Positions 39,582-48,215 of a DNA stretch of 49,863 bases are shown here, piece by piece. The translations under genes were made by a program, and so were the position numbers. The stretch's first letter is position 1. Every line of letters begins with the position of its first letter. The notes below the pieces were generated by a model, which was not told where the DNA came from, ran no database searches, and saw nothing but the letters and a program-made list of their open reading frames with translations. Origin of the DNA: Candidatus Bathyarchaeota archaeon JdFR-07 (lineage in GTDB: Archaea; Thermoproteota; Bathyarchaeia; Bathyarchaeales; Bathycorpusculaceae); contig MTLU01000001.1 in the NCBI GenBank assembly GCA_002010975.1, positions 1 to 49,863 of the forward strand. The letters run 5' to 3'.

Positions 39582-40160
39582 TCATGGTTGATGTATTACA
39601 TTAGCTTCGAATTGCGGATTAAGATTGAGTGAGTGGCTTATTTTTACCAAATCCGCTTCTATGTCGATTAAAAGAACAGTTGTGTTATTAGACTTGATTT
39701 CGAAATGGATTTTGATATCTATATGTCCTGGTGGAACTGTTAGGTCAGCTGTATCCCCGTCTGAGAAAGTGGCGTTTGCAGTTTTTACTTCCATGCGTAT
39801 TTTTGTATAGTTTCCAGTAGGTATATCAGCAATAGAAAGGGGCATAGTCACATTTTCTAGTGTAAGAAGATCAAAATAGACCTCTTCTGTCCCGTTAGCG
39901 AAAGGTATGTCTATCCATGTTTCATTTTCAACGTTGTGAACTGCTAGGTTGTCGATTGTTAAGTTTAGATGTCTTAAATCTACTGGCGCGTCTTTTAGCA
40001 AGACAATTAACGTACCTATGTGAACTTCTGCTGTAGGAAAGATATCCATAGAAAAGCTTGGAAATTGTATACCTGAGACGAATATGCCTCCTATAATTAG
40101 GGAGGCCATCAATATACCTGAGAGTGCATATATGCCAATTTTTCTTTCTTCGTTGTTCAT
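39582..40160 (-). CDS. DUF4382-like secreted or membrane-anchored protein
   Basis: The 192-residue protein starts with a membrane anchor or signal (IGIYALSGILMASLIIGGIFVSGI, residues 7-30). The outer part is an all-beta domain of the DUF4382 kind: HIGTLIVLLKDAPVDLRHLNLTIDNLAVHNVENETWIDI, YFDLLTLENVTMPLSIADIPTGNYTKIRMEVKTANATF, LTVPPGHIDIKIHFEIKSNNTTVLLIDIEADLVKIS. Several N-x-S/T sites fit surface exposure in archaea. The function of the family is unknown. Upstream are three TTGAAC half-sites, so the gene pair may be controlled by a dedicated regulator. Confidence 0.8.
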   Translation of the reverse strand: MNNEERKIGIYALSGILMASLIIGGIFVSGIQFPSFSMDIFPTAEVHIGTLIVLLKDAPVDLRHLNLTIDNLAVHNVENETWIDIPFANGTEEVYFDLLTLENVTMPLSIADIPTGNYTKIRMEVKTANATFSDGDTADLTVPPGHIDIKIHFEIKSNNTTVLLIDIEADLVKISHSLNLNPQFEANVIHQP

Positions 40161-40210
40161 ATTAATTACCTAAGTAAATAAAGGAAATCGTAGGATTTAA
40201 GACAATTTTT

Positions 40211-40237
40211 TTGAACACTTTGTTCAAATAATTGAAC
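40211..40237. promoter_or_regulatory. Operator-like TTGAAC/GTTCAA triplet
   Basis: Three half-sites alternate in direction at helical-turn spacing: TTGAAC (40211-40216), GTTCAA (40222-40227), TTGAAC (40232-40237). Neighbouring pairs form perfect inverted repeats with 5- and 4-base spacers. The cluster lies 51-77 bases upstream of the DUF4382 gene and downstream of copA, so it most likely controls the former. The binding protein is unknown. Confidence 0.5.
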
Positions 40238-40294
40238 AGCCTAATAGATTAGAAAATTGTTGGCGATCTACGCAGTTCTTTCTTTAATTTAAAT

Positions 40295-42772
40295 TTAATT
40301 TTCAATGTAGGAAGGGCGAATTCTTGCTTTTCTAAGCAAGTTGGCGTTTGATACAACTGATACCGAGCTTGTTGCCATGCAAAGTTCCGCGATGACTGGG
40401 TGAAGAAAACCAAAGATTGCAATGGGCATGGCGAGTGTATTGTATATAAATGCCCAAAAAAGGTTTTGCTTAATTTTTCTGAAAGTAGCTCTTGAAAGTT
40501 TTATTGCTGTGACCAAACTGGAAAGGTCTCCTCTTACTAATATTATGTCTCCTGATTCAATGGCTATGTCTGTGCCCGATCCAATAGCTATTCCCACATT
40601 TGCCTGTGTTAAGGCTGGGGCATCGTTTATGCCGTCGCCTACCATGGCAACTATTCCATATTTTTGTTGGGCTTGCTTCACAATTTCCACCTTCTTGTCA
40701 GGCAGCACTTCTGCATAGATTTCGTTTATTCCTATTTGCCTCGCAATAGCCTCCGCGGTTTGACGGTTGTCACCGGTAAGCATAACGGTTTTAAAGTTCA
40801 TGTTTTCCAGTTCCCTTATTGCGTTAACAGTATCCTCCTTTAAAGTGTCTGCAACTGCAATTAGTCCTATAGCTTTACTATTTATTGCAACCACCATCAC
40901 AGTTTTCGCTTGTTTTTGAAGGGTCTCAAGTTTCTCTTCTAGCTGTAACTTTGTTTTCTTATCTTTTGGGTCCAATAACGAAAGTTTTCCTACGAGAACT
41001 TTTGTGCCATTTATAATGCCTGTAACTCCCTTGCCTTTTATAGCCTTGAATGACTTAGGCGTATCCAGTTTTATTCCTTCTTCTTGCGCTTTATTTACGA
41101 TTGCTTTGCCTATGGGGTGTTCGGAGCCTTGTTCAACGCTGGCGGCATAATGAAGGACGACTTTCTCGTCTTTCGGATTGTTGAGCGGAATAACATCTGT
41201 TACCTCCGGTTTTCCCTTGGTCAAAGTACCTGTCTTATCGAGTATTATTGCCTTTACTTCTTTCATGGTCTGTATAGCTTCTCCTTTTCGTATTAGAATA
41301 CCTCTTTCCGCTCCCATTCCTGTTCCCACCATAAGCGCAGTAGGTGTGGCCAATCCTAACGCGCAAGGACACGCAATAACTAAAGTTGCGACGGCAGCGG
41401 AGATGGCCAGCATTATTGGCGGTTGATTTAGGTTAACCCATGGCAGCAAGGATTCTGTCCATCTAGCTACTACCATCATACTTTCAGGGATGGTAATCCA
41501 CAGAATAAATGTTGATAGAGCTATTAGCAAGACTGCCGGAACAAAATATCGCGTGACCTTGTCTGCAAATTCTTGAATTGGTACTTTTGTTCCTTGGCAT
41601 TCTTCAACCATTTTTATGACTTGTGCGAGAAACGTGTCTTTCCCGATTCTCGTGGCCTTAATTTTCAGTAAACCCTCTTGGTTTACCGTACCTCCGATAA
41701 CTTCATCACCTGTTTTCTTTTCTACAGGCATGGATTCGCCGGTTGCCATAGATTCGTCAACAGCGCTTTCTCCTTCGACGACTATTCCGTCGGTGGGTAT
41801 CTTCTCTCCTGGACGAACAACTATTATGTCGCCAACTTTAACTTCATGGATGGGAACCTCTTTCTCTTTTCCGTTAACCAAGATTTTGGCGGATTTAGCC
41901 TCCAGTTTCAGTAATCGCCTAATGGCTTGTGAGGCCCTTCCTTTAGCTTTTGCTTCAAAAAACCTGCCGGTAAGGTGGAAGGCCATGATCATAGCGGATA
42001 CGCCTGCATAATTTAGAATTGATGTGTAGAAGGAGGCGGGTCCCGTAATGAAGGCTATGCCAGTTCCCATCATGATGAGAACGTCCATGTTAGCGGTTTT
42101 ATGTAATATCGCCTTTACAGCTGACTTAAAAGTTGGTAATCCTGCCCAGAAAAGAACGGGGGTCGCTAGCAAAATGAGGCCCATATTATAGGTTGTTGTA
42201 TTTGGCCACACTATGTTAAACATCATTTCTGGAACCATCCAGGCAATTATCGGAATTGTACATATCCAAGCAACAGACATTCTTAAACGGGCTTTTCCCA
42301 TCCCCTCAGCAGATCTATCAACCTCTTCCTCCTCTTCAATCATGTAACCTAAATCTTGGATTGTTTTTCTTAAATCCAAAATTGATATTAAATCAGGAGA
42401 ATATTCGACCGTTGCTTTTTCAGTAGCAAAATTTACATTAGCTGACTTTACCCCTTTCATTTTTCTAAGGGCTTTTTCTATATTGGCTGCACATGAGGCA
42501 CAACTCATACCCGCGATTTGGATGCGAATTTCACGCGTTTTTTCCTCTTCTTTGGGAACTCCAATAGGTTCGTAGCCTGCTTCTCTGATTAATTGGGCTA
42601 TTCTTTCAAGAGTTATTTCTTCAGCATTGTATTCTATTACAGCTTTTTCTGTGGCGAAATTAACGTTAGCTTCAATTATCCCTTTTTGTTTTTTCAGAAT
42701 ATCTTCTGTTGTCTGGGCGCAGGAAACGCAGTGCATTCCACTGATTCTAATGATGAGTTTTTCCTTTCTCAT
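40295..42772 (-). CDS. copA: Copper-translocating P1B-type ATPase
   Basis: CopA exports Cu(I) across the membrane. The 825 residues contain two N-terminal HMA domains ([17 protein letters not shown] and [17 protein letters not shown], both CxxC), eight predicted membrane segments, the actuator motif [12 protein letters not shown], the transport site [11 protein letters not shown] (CPC), phosphorylation [24 protein letters not shown] with the conserved [17 protein letters not shown] and [10 protein letters not shown]. The C-terminal [37 protein letters not shown] has the MxxSS and YN-type residues of the Cu(I) subgroup. The gene is divergent from a PadR-TRASH regulator, with palindromes between them. 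The start ATG precedes [15 protein letters not shown] directly. Confidence 0.96.
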   Translation of the reverse strand: MRKEKLIIRISGMHCVSCAQTTEDILKKQKGIIEANVNFATEKAVIEYNAEEITLERIAQLIREAGYEPIGVPKEEEKTREIRIQIAGMSCASCAANIEKALRKMKGVKSANVNFATEKATVEYSPDLISILDLRKTIQDLGYMIEEEEEVDRSAEGMGKARLRMSVAWICTIPIIAWMVPEMMFNIVWPNTTTYNMGLILLATPVLFWAGLPTFKSAVKAILHKTANMDVLIMMGTGIAFITGPASFYTSILNYAGVSAMIMAFHLTGRFFEAKAKGRASQAIRRLLKLEAKSAKILVNGKEKEVPIHEVKVGDIIVVRPGEKIPTDGIVVEGESAVDESMATGESMPVEKKTGDEVIGGTVNQEGLLKIKATRIGKDTFLAQVIKMVEECQGTKVPIQEFADKVTRYFVPAVLLIALSTFILWITIPESMMVVARWTESLLPWVNLNQPPIMLAISAAVATLVIACPCALGLATPTALMVGTGMGAERGILIRKGEAIQTMKEVKAIILDKTGTLTKGKPEVTDVIPLNNPKDEKVVLHYAASVEQGSEHPIGKAIVNKAQEEGIKLDTPKSFKAIKGKGVTGIINGTKVLVGKLSLLDPKDKKTKLQLEEKLETLQKQAKTVMVVAINSKAIGLIAVADTLKEDTVNAIRELENMNFKTVMLTGDNRQTAEAIARQIGINEIYAEVLPDKKVEIVKQAQQKYGIVAMVGDGINDAPALTQANVGIAIGSGTDIAIESGDIILVRGDLSSLVTAIKLSRATFRKIKQNLFWAFIYNTLAMPIAIFGFLHPVIAELCMATSSVSVVSNANLLRKARIRPSYIEN

Positions 42773-42809
42773 GGTTAATGTTCAACTCTTAAGATTTATC
42801 TGGTGAAGG

Positions 42810-42843
42810 AAGATATAAATATATCTTTTAAAGATATATCTTT
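42810..42843. promoter_or_regulatory. Double palindromic operator between copA and the PadR-TRASH gene
   Basis: AAGATATA-AA-TATATCTT (42810-42827) is a perfect inverted repeat with a 2-base spacer, and AAAGATATATCTTT (42830-42843) is a perfect 14-base palindrome; both contain GATATA/TATATC. They fill the centre of the 93-base divergent gap, overlapping where TATA boxes for both genes would lie. A PadR-type dimer binding here could repress both genes. Confidence 0.62.
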
Positions 42844-42865
42844 TAATGATACAACGTGATAACCC

Positions 42866-43315
42866 ATGAGTTCCGAAATAGAAGAATTTGTCTCCGATTT
42901 CCTACGTTTTTACGTACTTGTTATTCTTTATGAGGGGCCAAGCCATGGCTATAATATAATTAGCAAATTCAAGAAAAGACTAGGAAAAGAAATAAGTCCA
43001 AGCTTAGTTTACCCCTTTCTTCAGCATCTCGAGAAAAAAGGATTTGTAAAACATACCATTGACCAAGTTGGTGCTAAGAAGAGGAAAGTATTTGAGCTAA
43101 CTGAGAAAGGAAGAGAATTCTGCAAACGACTGTTCAAACGATTTTCAACTCTTGTTTCTATAGCAATAGAACCAAGTTTAGAAATTTGTGCTAATTGTGG
43201 ATGTAAAGTCTATGAAGGTGGTCACCAAGAAACCATCAATGGACAGAATATGACCTTCTGTTGTGTACACTGTGCACAATCGTACAAAAAAGAAGGGGAA
43301 AAACTTAATTCTTAA
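42866..43315 (+). CDS. PadR-type regulator fused to a TRASH-like metal-binding domain
   Basis: Residues 1-95 are a PadR winged helix (FVSDFLRFYVLVILYEGPSHGYNIISKFKKRLGKEISPSLVYPFLQHLEKKGFVKHTIDQVGAKKRKVFELTEKGREFCKRLF). Residues about 110-145 carry a Cys-rich TRASH/YHS-like module (CANCGCKVYEGGHQETINGQNMTFCCVHCAQSY), which usually binds copper or other thiophilic metals. Domain and context together point to a copper sensor that controls the divergent copA. In archaea copper sensing by TRASH domains is known from CopR/CopT-type regulators, which have a different DNA-binding domain. The ATG follows the palindromes. It converges on nikR with a 4-base overlap of stops. Confidence 0.9.
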   Translation: MSSEIEEFVSDFLRFYVLVILYEGPSHGYNIISKFKKRLGKEISPSLVYPFLQHLEKKGFVKHTIDQVGAKKRKVFELTEKGREFCKRLFKRFSTLVSIAIEPSLEICANCGCKVYEGGHQETINGQNMTFCCVHCAQSYKKEGEKLNS

Positions 43316-43725
43316 GTATTTTCGTCCAGTAACGGTACCATTGTGTATTTGACTTGTTGAATTCCCCTCATTGCACGAATTTTGCTTATAAAACCCAGCA
43401 CTTTCTCCGCTTCTCCTCTTGTGATAAATACTTCTAGACAATATTCTCTTCCAAGATGTATATGCATATCAGCAGAAACTATTTCATCATGTTCATGTCT
43501 TAAACGCATAAGCCTCTGGTCTACATCATGTCTTTCATGTGCTGAAATTACAGTTATAGTTGCTGTTACTTTCCCTTTTTCAAGTTTGCTTAACTCAAAT
43601 TCAGCTAATAAATCCCTTATTCCATCTCTAATTGCTTCTGAACGGCTGGAATACCCCTTATCGCGCATAAACATGTCTAATTTTCTTAATAATTTGCTTG
43701 ATAGGGAAATGCTTATTACAGGCAA
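43312..43725 (-). CDS. nikR: NikR-type nickel-responsive regulator
   Basis: The protein has an N-terminal ribbon-helix-helix (VISISLSSKLLRKLDMFMRDKGYSSRSEAIRDGIRDLL) and a C-terminal ACT-like nickel domain with all high-affinity ligands in order: His in MRLRHEHDEIV, the His pair in MHIHLGREYCLEV and the Cys in the same segment, corresponding to E. coli NikR H76, H87, H89 and C95. The track ORF begins at 43854, but its first 43 residues are AT-driven (FINYFRIYYYGD) and lie in the promoter region. I place the start at TTG 43725 (MPVISISL), where the family begins. Nickel control is pertinent since CODH and ACS need nickel. It is divergent from a P1B ATPase. Confidence 0.92.
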   Translation of the reverse strand: MPVISISLSSKLLRKLDMFMRDKGYSSRSEAIRDGIRDLLAEFELSKLEKGKVTATITVISAHERHDVDQRLMRLRHEHDEIVSADMHIHLGREYCLEVFITRGEAEKVLGFISKIRAMRGIQQVKYTMVPLLDENT

Positions 43726-43756
43726 GGGATCGCCATAATAATAAATTCTGAAGTAA

Positions 43757-43773
43757 TTAATAAAATTTATTAA
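43757..43773. promoter_or_regulatory. Palindrome between nikR and the P1B ATPase gene
   Basis: TTAATAAA-A-TTTATTAA is a perfect inverted repeat centred in the divergent gap. It is all A/T, so it may combine TATA elements for both directions with an operator; NikR is the obvious candidate to bind nearby. Confidence 0.35.
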
Positions 43774-43842
43774 AATGCGCCGCTTTATTAGCACTACTTT
43801 AATAAAAAGATGTTCATAATACTTTCTCGTGAGAAACTCGTA

Positions 43843-45777
43843 ATGACTAACCAAGAAGAAGAATGTAATACATGCACGGTAGAATTTTCAGAGGAAGAGC
43901 TAGCTTCTTCTTCATGGAAGAGCAAAAATGTAATAATCATATCCATTTCAGCCGTGCTTTTTTCTATAGGACTAATGTTAGAATTTATCCTTAAGTTGTG
44001 GATTCTCGCTGAAGTTTTTTTCTCAATTACTGTTATTATTTCAGGATATAGTATAGCTAAAGAAGGTTTTTTCTCTCTACTTTTTCGAAGAAGATTAAGC
44101 ATAGATCTCCTTATTATCATGGCTGCTCTTGGTAGTTTTTTCATTGGTCATGGAAAAGAAGGGGCAGCTGTAGTTTTCCTATTTAATATCGCTGAATTTC
44201 TTGAAGTTTATGCTGGTGAAAGAGCCAAAAGATCGATAGCTTCACTAATGAAAATTGCCCCCGAAGTCGCAACTGTAAAGAAAGATAGTAAAGAAGTTAA
44301 AGTTCCAGTAGGTGAAGTAGCGATTAATGAGATAATAGTGATTAGGCCTGGAGAAAAAATTCCATTAGACGGTGTGGTGATAAACGGCATCTCGAGTGTG
44401 GATCAGTCTCCTATTACTGGAGAATCAATGCCTGTTACAAAACAGATCGGAGATGAAGTTTATTCAGGAACAATAAACAATGAGGGGTTTCTGGAGATAA
44501 AAGTTACCAAAAGATCAAATGAAACTTTGCTTTCTAAAATCGTAAAATTCGTAGCGGAGGCGCAGAAAAAGAAGTCTCCTACTGAACGGTTCATAGATAA
44601 GTTTTCCAAGTATTATACGCCTTCCGTTATGTTATTAGCCTTAATTGTAGCTACAATTCCAACATTTGTATTCGGCTTTCCTTTTAATGAATGGTTTTAC
44701 AAAGCGTTAGTTCTGCTTGTAGTGTCTTGCCCATGTGCATTGGCGATATCAACTCCTGTGGCCATGGTTTCAGCAATAACAAGCGCCGCAAGAAACGGAG
44801 TCCTAATAAAGGGTAGCAGTTATGTCGAAGAAGTAAGTAAGATTAAAACCTTTGCTTTTGACAAAACAGGAACCTTAACTGAAGGTAAACTCGAAGTAAC
44901 AGACATAATTTCGCTTGGGGAATCCAAAGAAAGTGTTCTGGAAGTGGCAGCTTCTCTGGAAGTTTTCTCTGAGCATCCGATTGCAAAGGCAATAATTGAA
45001 AAAGCTAAAAATGAGAAAGTTAAGCTGAGATCGACTCACAATTTTAAAGCTATTGCGGGAAAAGGCGTAACCGGGAAAATTAAGGGAAATACCCATTATG
45101 TTGGTAATAGACGACTGTTTAAAGAGCTTAAAATTGATCTCCCAGAAGAGCATTTTTCAAAACTCGAAAATGAAGGAAAAATAGTGATCATGGTCGGAAC
45201 AGCGAGGAAGATTATGGGACTAATCGCGGTGATGGATAAAATTAGAGATGCAACGATTGAAACTGTACATAAACTTAAAGAAATGGGAATAAAAACCGTT
45301 ATGATAACTGGAGATAACGAGAGAACCGCTCAAGCAATAGCAAAGAGAATAAGCATTTCAGAGTATCGTGCCGAACTGCTACCTGAAGACAAAGTTAAAA
45401 TGGTTCGGAAGCTCGCGAACAATCATGGGCATATAGCAATGGTAGGTGATGGTGTAAATGATGCTCCAGCGCTTGCGAGTGCTAATGTGGGAATAGCTAT
45501 GGGTGCAATAGGAAGTGATGTTTCATTAGAAACAGCCGATATAGCCCTAATGCAAGATGACCTTTCAAAATTACCATACCTAATTAGATTGAGTGAAAAA
45601 ACTCTCAAAATAGTGAAAGAAAACGTTTTTGCATCAATTTTGATTAAAGGAAGTTTTTCATTTTTGGTTTTTCCTGGGCTTGTAACCTTATGGCTTGCAG
45701 TAGCAATCGGAGACATGGGTCTGTCATTGGCAGTAATTCTTAATGCCATGCGTCTGTCAAGATTGAAGGAAATATGA
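43843..45777 (+). CDS. Heavy-metal P1B-type ATPase, Zn/Cd/Pb subgroup
   Basis: The 644-residue ATPase has actuator PITGESMPVTKQ, transport motif VSCPCALAIST (CPC), phosphorylation DKTGTLTEGKLEV, SEHPIAKAI, MITGDNERTAQAIA and GDGVNDAPALASANVGIAMGAIGSDVSLETAD. In the last two membrane segments LIKGSFSFLVF has the conserved Lys and AIGDMGLSLAVILNAMRL the DxG, which mark the P1B-2 group exporting Zn, Cd or Pb. There is no HMA domain; the short N-terminus has a CNTC pair (EEECNTCTVEF). I prefer ATG 43843 with GTGAGAAA upstream to the track start 43810. Divergent from nikR, so nickel as a cargo or signal should be tested. Confidence 0.93.
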   Translation: MTNQEEECNTCTVEFSEEELASSSWKSKNVIIISISAVLFSIGLMLEFILKLWILAEVFFSITVIISGYSIAKEGFFSLLFRRRLSIDLLIIMAALGSFFIGHGKEGAAVVFLFNIAEFLEVYAGERAKRSIASLMKIAPEVATVKKDSKEVKVPVGEVAINEIIVIRPGEKIPLDGVVINGISSVDQSPITGESMPVTKQIGDEVYSGTINNEGFLEIKVTKRSNETLLSKIVKFVAEAQKKKSPTERFIDKFSKYYTPSVMLLALIVATIPTFVFGFPFNEWFYKALVLLVVSCPCALAISTPVAMVSAITSAARNGVLIKGSSYVEEVSKIKTFAFDKTGTLTEGKLEVTDIISLGESKESVLEVAASLEVFSEHPIAKAIIEKAKNEKVKLRSTHNFKAIAGKGVTGKIKGNTHYVGNRRLFKELKIDLPEEHFSKLENEGKIVIMVGTARKIMGLIAVMDKIRDATIETVHKLKEMGIKTVMITGDNERTAQAIAKRISISEYRAELLPEDKVKMVRKLANNHGHIAMVGDGVNDAPALASANVGIAMGAIGSDVSLETADIALMQDDLSKLPYLIRLSEKTLKIVKENVFASILIKGSFSFLVFPGLVTLWLAVAIGDMGLSLAVILNAMRLSRLKEI

Positions 45778-45877
45778 AAGTCTGTAGTCATGCAGCGAAT
45801 AAACTAATTTTGGATATAGGAGAAAGTTAAGAAAGCTGATTTCCAACATCTACCAGTGAGCTGTAAAAAAGGAAGTT

Positions 45878-46132
45878 TTAAGGACCTATTATCTCTTTGA
45901 ATTGTTGGATCGAAGGCTTGCCTTCTATGATGTTCTTTCTATCTATTATGATTGTGGGAACCGCCTTAATGCCATATTCTCTTGCTTTCTTTAAACAAAC
46001 TCTAGTTTTACATTTTTCTCTAATATTATACTCAATTACAGTGCATTTTCTGCATACGTTTTCTCTCACTAACTTCAAAGCCTCTTTGCAAAGTGGACAT
46101 CCACTAGTGAATACTTCAATTTTGTTTTTCAT
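45878..46132 (-). CDS. Small thioredoxin-like protein with extra cysteines
   Basis: The 84 residues form a thioredoxin fold: IEVFTSGCPLCKEALKLVRENVCRKCTVIEYNIREKCKTRVCLKKAREYGIKAVPTIIIDRKNIIEGKPSIQQFKEII. The redox pair is CPLC. Four further Cys (VCRKC and KCKTRVC) are unusual for the family and may bind metal or form a second disulfide. The cis-proline loop is AVPTIII. Placed next to the metal ATPase and divergent from an HxlR regulator, it may take part in metal or thiol stress response. No secretion signal. Confidence 0.87.
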   Translation of the reverse strand: MKNKIEVFTSGCPLCKEALKLVRENVCRKCTVIEYNIREKCKTRVCLKKAREYGIKAVPTIIIDRKNIIEGKPSIQQFKEIIGP

Positions 46133-46229
46133 CTTTTATCGCCTTTACTTTAAATCATCAAGTAAATATAAAATCTTAAGTATTTATAATATGTAGTAGC
46201 ACTGCTCTTACTAAGTAGGGAAAATTACA

Positions 46230-46613
46230 ATGAGTTTACTTTCAGAAACTAATAGAATTAGCTGTCCTCTTGACGAAATTATCAACCTGATTAGCAAAAA
46301 ATGGACACTTCTTATTATTAGCGTGCTTGGCAATAATCAAAAAGTTCGGTATAGCGATATTCTTCGACAGTTGAAGGGGATAAACTCGAAAACTCTCTCA
46401 GACAGACTCAAGGAACTTGAAATACATGGGTTAATTAAAAGGAAAGCTTATGCGGAAATTCCTCCTAGAGTAGAATATTCTCTTACAAAAAAGGGAATGA
46501 CTCTAAGGAAAGCTGTATTACCGTTGATGAAATGGGCATATACTTACAATAAAACAAGAGAAGGAAAAACGCCCTGCGATGCTGCATTCGCTGAAGAAAT
46601 AGGAAAAATTTAG
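46230..46613 (+). CDS. HxlR-family transcriptional regulator
   Basis: The 127-residue winged-helix protein has the HxlR layout: NRISCPLDEIINLISKKWTLLIISVLGNNQKVRYSDILRQLKGINSKTLSDRLKELEIHGLIKRKAYAEIPPRVEYSLTKKGMTLRKAVLPLMKWAY. The N-terminal Cys in SCPLDEII is at the place where redox- or aldehyde-sensing members keep their reactive Cys. It is divergent from the thioredoxin-like gene, with an inverted repeat TAGTA-N10-TACTA (46194-46213) in the gap that may be its operator. A redox-responsive pair is the simplest reading. Confidence 0.92.
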   Translation: MSLLSETNRISCPLDEIINLISKKWTLLIISVLGNNQKVRYSDILRQLKGINSKTLSDRLKELEIHGLIKRKAYAEIPPRVEYSLTKKGMTLRKAVLPLMKWAYTYNKTREGKTPCDAAFAEEIGKI

Positions 46614-46845
46614 ATGAATTCTGCGGTGAAGAAGAAACATGAAAATTCGCTATATTAACACAAAAACCATCTTAGGATAATGCTTAATTGGAAATTCAAT
46701 TTCGAAATAGAAAATGCCAAAAATGGATGTTAAGGCTTTGAATATGTTACTGACAAATACGAGGACAACAGCAAATTTTTCAGAAAGAGAAGCTATTATA
46801 TCTAAATGCTACATCCAAAATAAAAGAGTAGTCGTCCAAGTCTGT

Positions 46846-46924
46846 GGGGTCGTCGTCTAGCTTGGTCAAGGATACCAGCCTGGGGCGCTGGCGGTCCTGG
46901 GTTCAAATCCCAGCGACCCCACCA
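46846..46924 (+). tRNA. tRNA-Pro (GGG), flank of an integrated element
   Basis: Acceptor GGGGTCG pairs with CGACCCC, the anticodon stem CCAGC/GCTGG encloses CTGGGGC (anticodon GGG), and the T arm is CTGGG-TTCAAAT-CCCAG. Discriminator A at 46921 and encoded CCA at 46922-46924. An integrase gene begins its 3' end 24 bases further on, so the 3' half of this tRNA is the probable attachment site. Confidence 0.95.
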
Positions 46925-46948
46925 TTGTTTGGATAAAACCCCAGCACT

Positions 46949-48199
46949 TCACTTGCGTTTTCTAAAAAGCCTAACGCCGCTGATTTCACAAACGTAGTCG
47001 AAGCCAGCCTCTATCAGTTCAGCTGCCTGCTCAACTGTCTTGGCAACTTTGCAAATATATTCTTCATCTCCTTCAGCCTTAACCAGCTGTGTGTAGATCA
47101 ACGTGTTTTTTATGTTTCGGTGACCAAGCACTTCCATAACATGGAGGATATCCTTAGTGCGGTGATACTCCATGGTTGCCTTCCAATGCCTAAATGTTCT
47201 GAAAGATATCCGTAGCAGGCGAGGGTTTCCCAGTCTAAAGGCTGCTTTCCTACGCTGCCTTTGAAAGGAAACTGTCAGAGACTTCAATGTGGAGTACACT
47301 GCGAACACTCTTTCGTCTCCTTTTCGCAGGCCGCTAAGCATGTTTACAAGCTTTGATGAAATTTTGAAGATGCGTGGGTTGCTGCGCTTTTCAGGGGTTA
47401 TTATTAGTGTTTTTCCTTCAAGATCCACGTCGATCCATTTAAGGATGAAAACTTCTCCAGGCCTAGCTCCTGTTTCTTTTAAGATTTGCAGGAAACATGT
47501 AATGCGCTTGTTGCATGAGGCTATGAGATCGTTGATTTCTTGTTCATGGGGAATGAATGGAAGCTTTCTGACGGCCTTGTATCTTGGTCTTTCCCATTTT
47601 AATCCTAGCCATTTTACAAAGGAATCATAGGCGTAAACGGTTGTCTCTTTCCCTGAATCGTTCCAGTTTTGCGATGCTATAACTTCTTTAACGCTTTCTG
47701 GATCCAGCAGGTTAGCTCCAAGCCTTATAAGGCGTTTTAGCCTCTTCACCTTTCCGGTTATTGTTATTTCTTTATAGCCCTCTTTCTTCATCCACCATGC
47801 AAACTCTACAAGTTTACTCTTGATGTGGGGTTGGATCGTTTGGCTTATCGGTGTGGCTCCCGCAGCCCGTTTTTCAGTTCGGGTTTCCACTTCGGCCAAG
47901 GTTTGCACCGCTTTTGGGGCGGAGGGCGCTCTGCGTGGGGCTTCACGGCTCCCTTGGCAATTATAAAAGAAGGCGGATGACGGATTTAAAATAAGCGTTT
48001 GAATTTTTGAGGCGTGTTGAAACATGTCTAGACGGTTGAGTTTTTGTTTTCTGGTTTTGTTTGGATCTGAGAAACGGTATCCGCAATCTCTACATAAGTA
48101 GCGTTGTATGGCTTCACCGTTTTTTAGATAGCGCATTCCGTCTTTATACAGTTGTTCTGAACTGCATTTGGGGCATTTGAGCGGATTTGCGGGGGTCAT
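46949..48199 (-). CDS. Tyrosine recombinase/integrase with N-terminal zinc ribbon
   Basis: The 416-residue protein has an N-terminal zinc ribbon (CPKCSSEQLYKDGMRYLKNGEAIQRYLCRDCGYRFSD), a Pro/Ala-rich linker, a core-binding SAM-like domain (about 125-210) and the C-terminal catalytic domain with the Arg in KETGARPGEVFILKW, the second box RISFRTFRHWKATMEY (Arg kept, first His replaced by Arg) and VMEVLGHRNIKNTLIYTQL with the His and nucleophilic Tyr. The last part FDYVCEISGVRLFRKRK is a tail typical of thaumarchaeal and related integrases. The stop faces tRNA-Pro. It is followed upstream by the MCM-like gene with 16 bases between. Some stretches around 47850-47950 are richer in G+C than the neighbourhood. 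Confidence 0.92.
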   Translation of the reverse strand: MTPANPLKCPKCSSEQLYKDGMRYLKNGEAIQRYLCRDCGYRFSDPNKTRKQKLNRLDMFQHASKIQTLILNPSSAFFYNCQGSREAPRRAPSAPKAVQTLAEVETRTEKRAAGATPISQTIQPHIKSKLVEFAWWMKKEGYKEITITGKVKRLKRLIRLGANLLDPESVKEVIASQNWNDSGKETTVYAYDSFVKWLGLKWERPRYKAVRKLPFIPHEQEINDLIASCNKRITCFLQILKETGARPGEVFILKWIDVDLEGKTLIITPEKRSNPRIFKISSKLVNMLSGLRKGDERVFAVYSTLKSLTVSFQRQRRKAAFRLGNPRLLRISFRTFRHWKATMEYHRTKDILHVMEVLGHRNIKNTLIYTQLVKAEGDEEYICKVAKTVEQAAELIEAGFDYVCEISGVRLFRKRK

Positions 48200-48215
48200 T
48201 ATGGTTCGTGCCTGG

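Noticed and set aside
41616-42011. 131-residue plus-strand ORF inside copA
   Set aside because: Antisense to conserved ATPase motifs; no family resemblance and no ribosome-binding site.
46714-46860. About 48-residue plus-strand frame MPKMDVKALNMLLTNTRTTANF...
   Set aside because: It runs into tRNA-Pro and ends inside it, with no ribosome-binding site; most likely a chance frame. The 230-base gap from 46614 otherwise shows only the tRNA promoter region.
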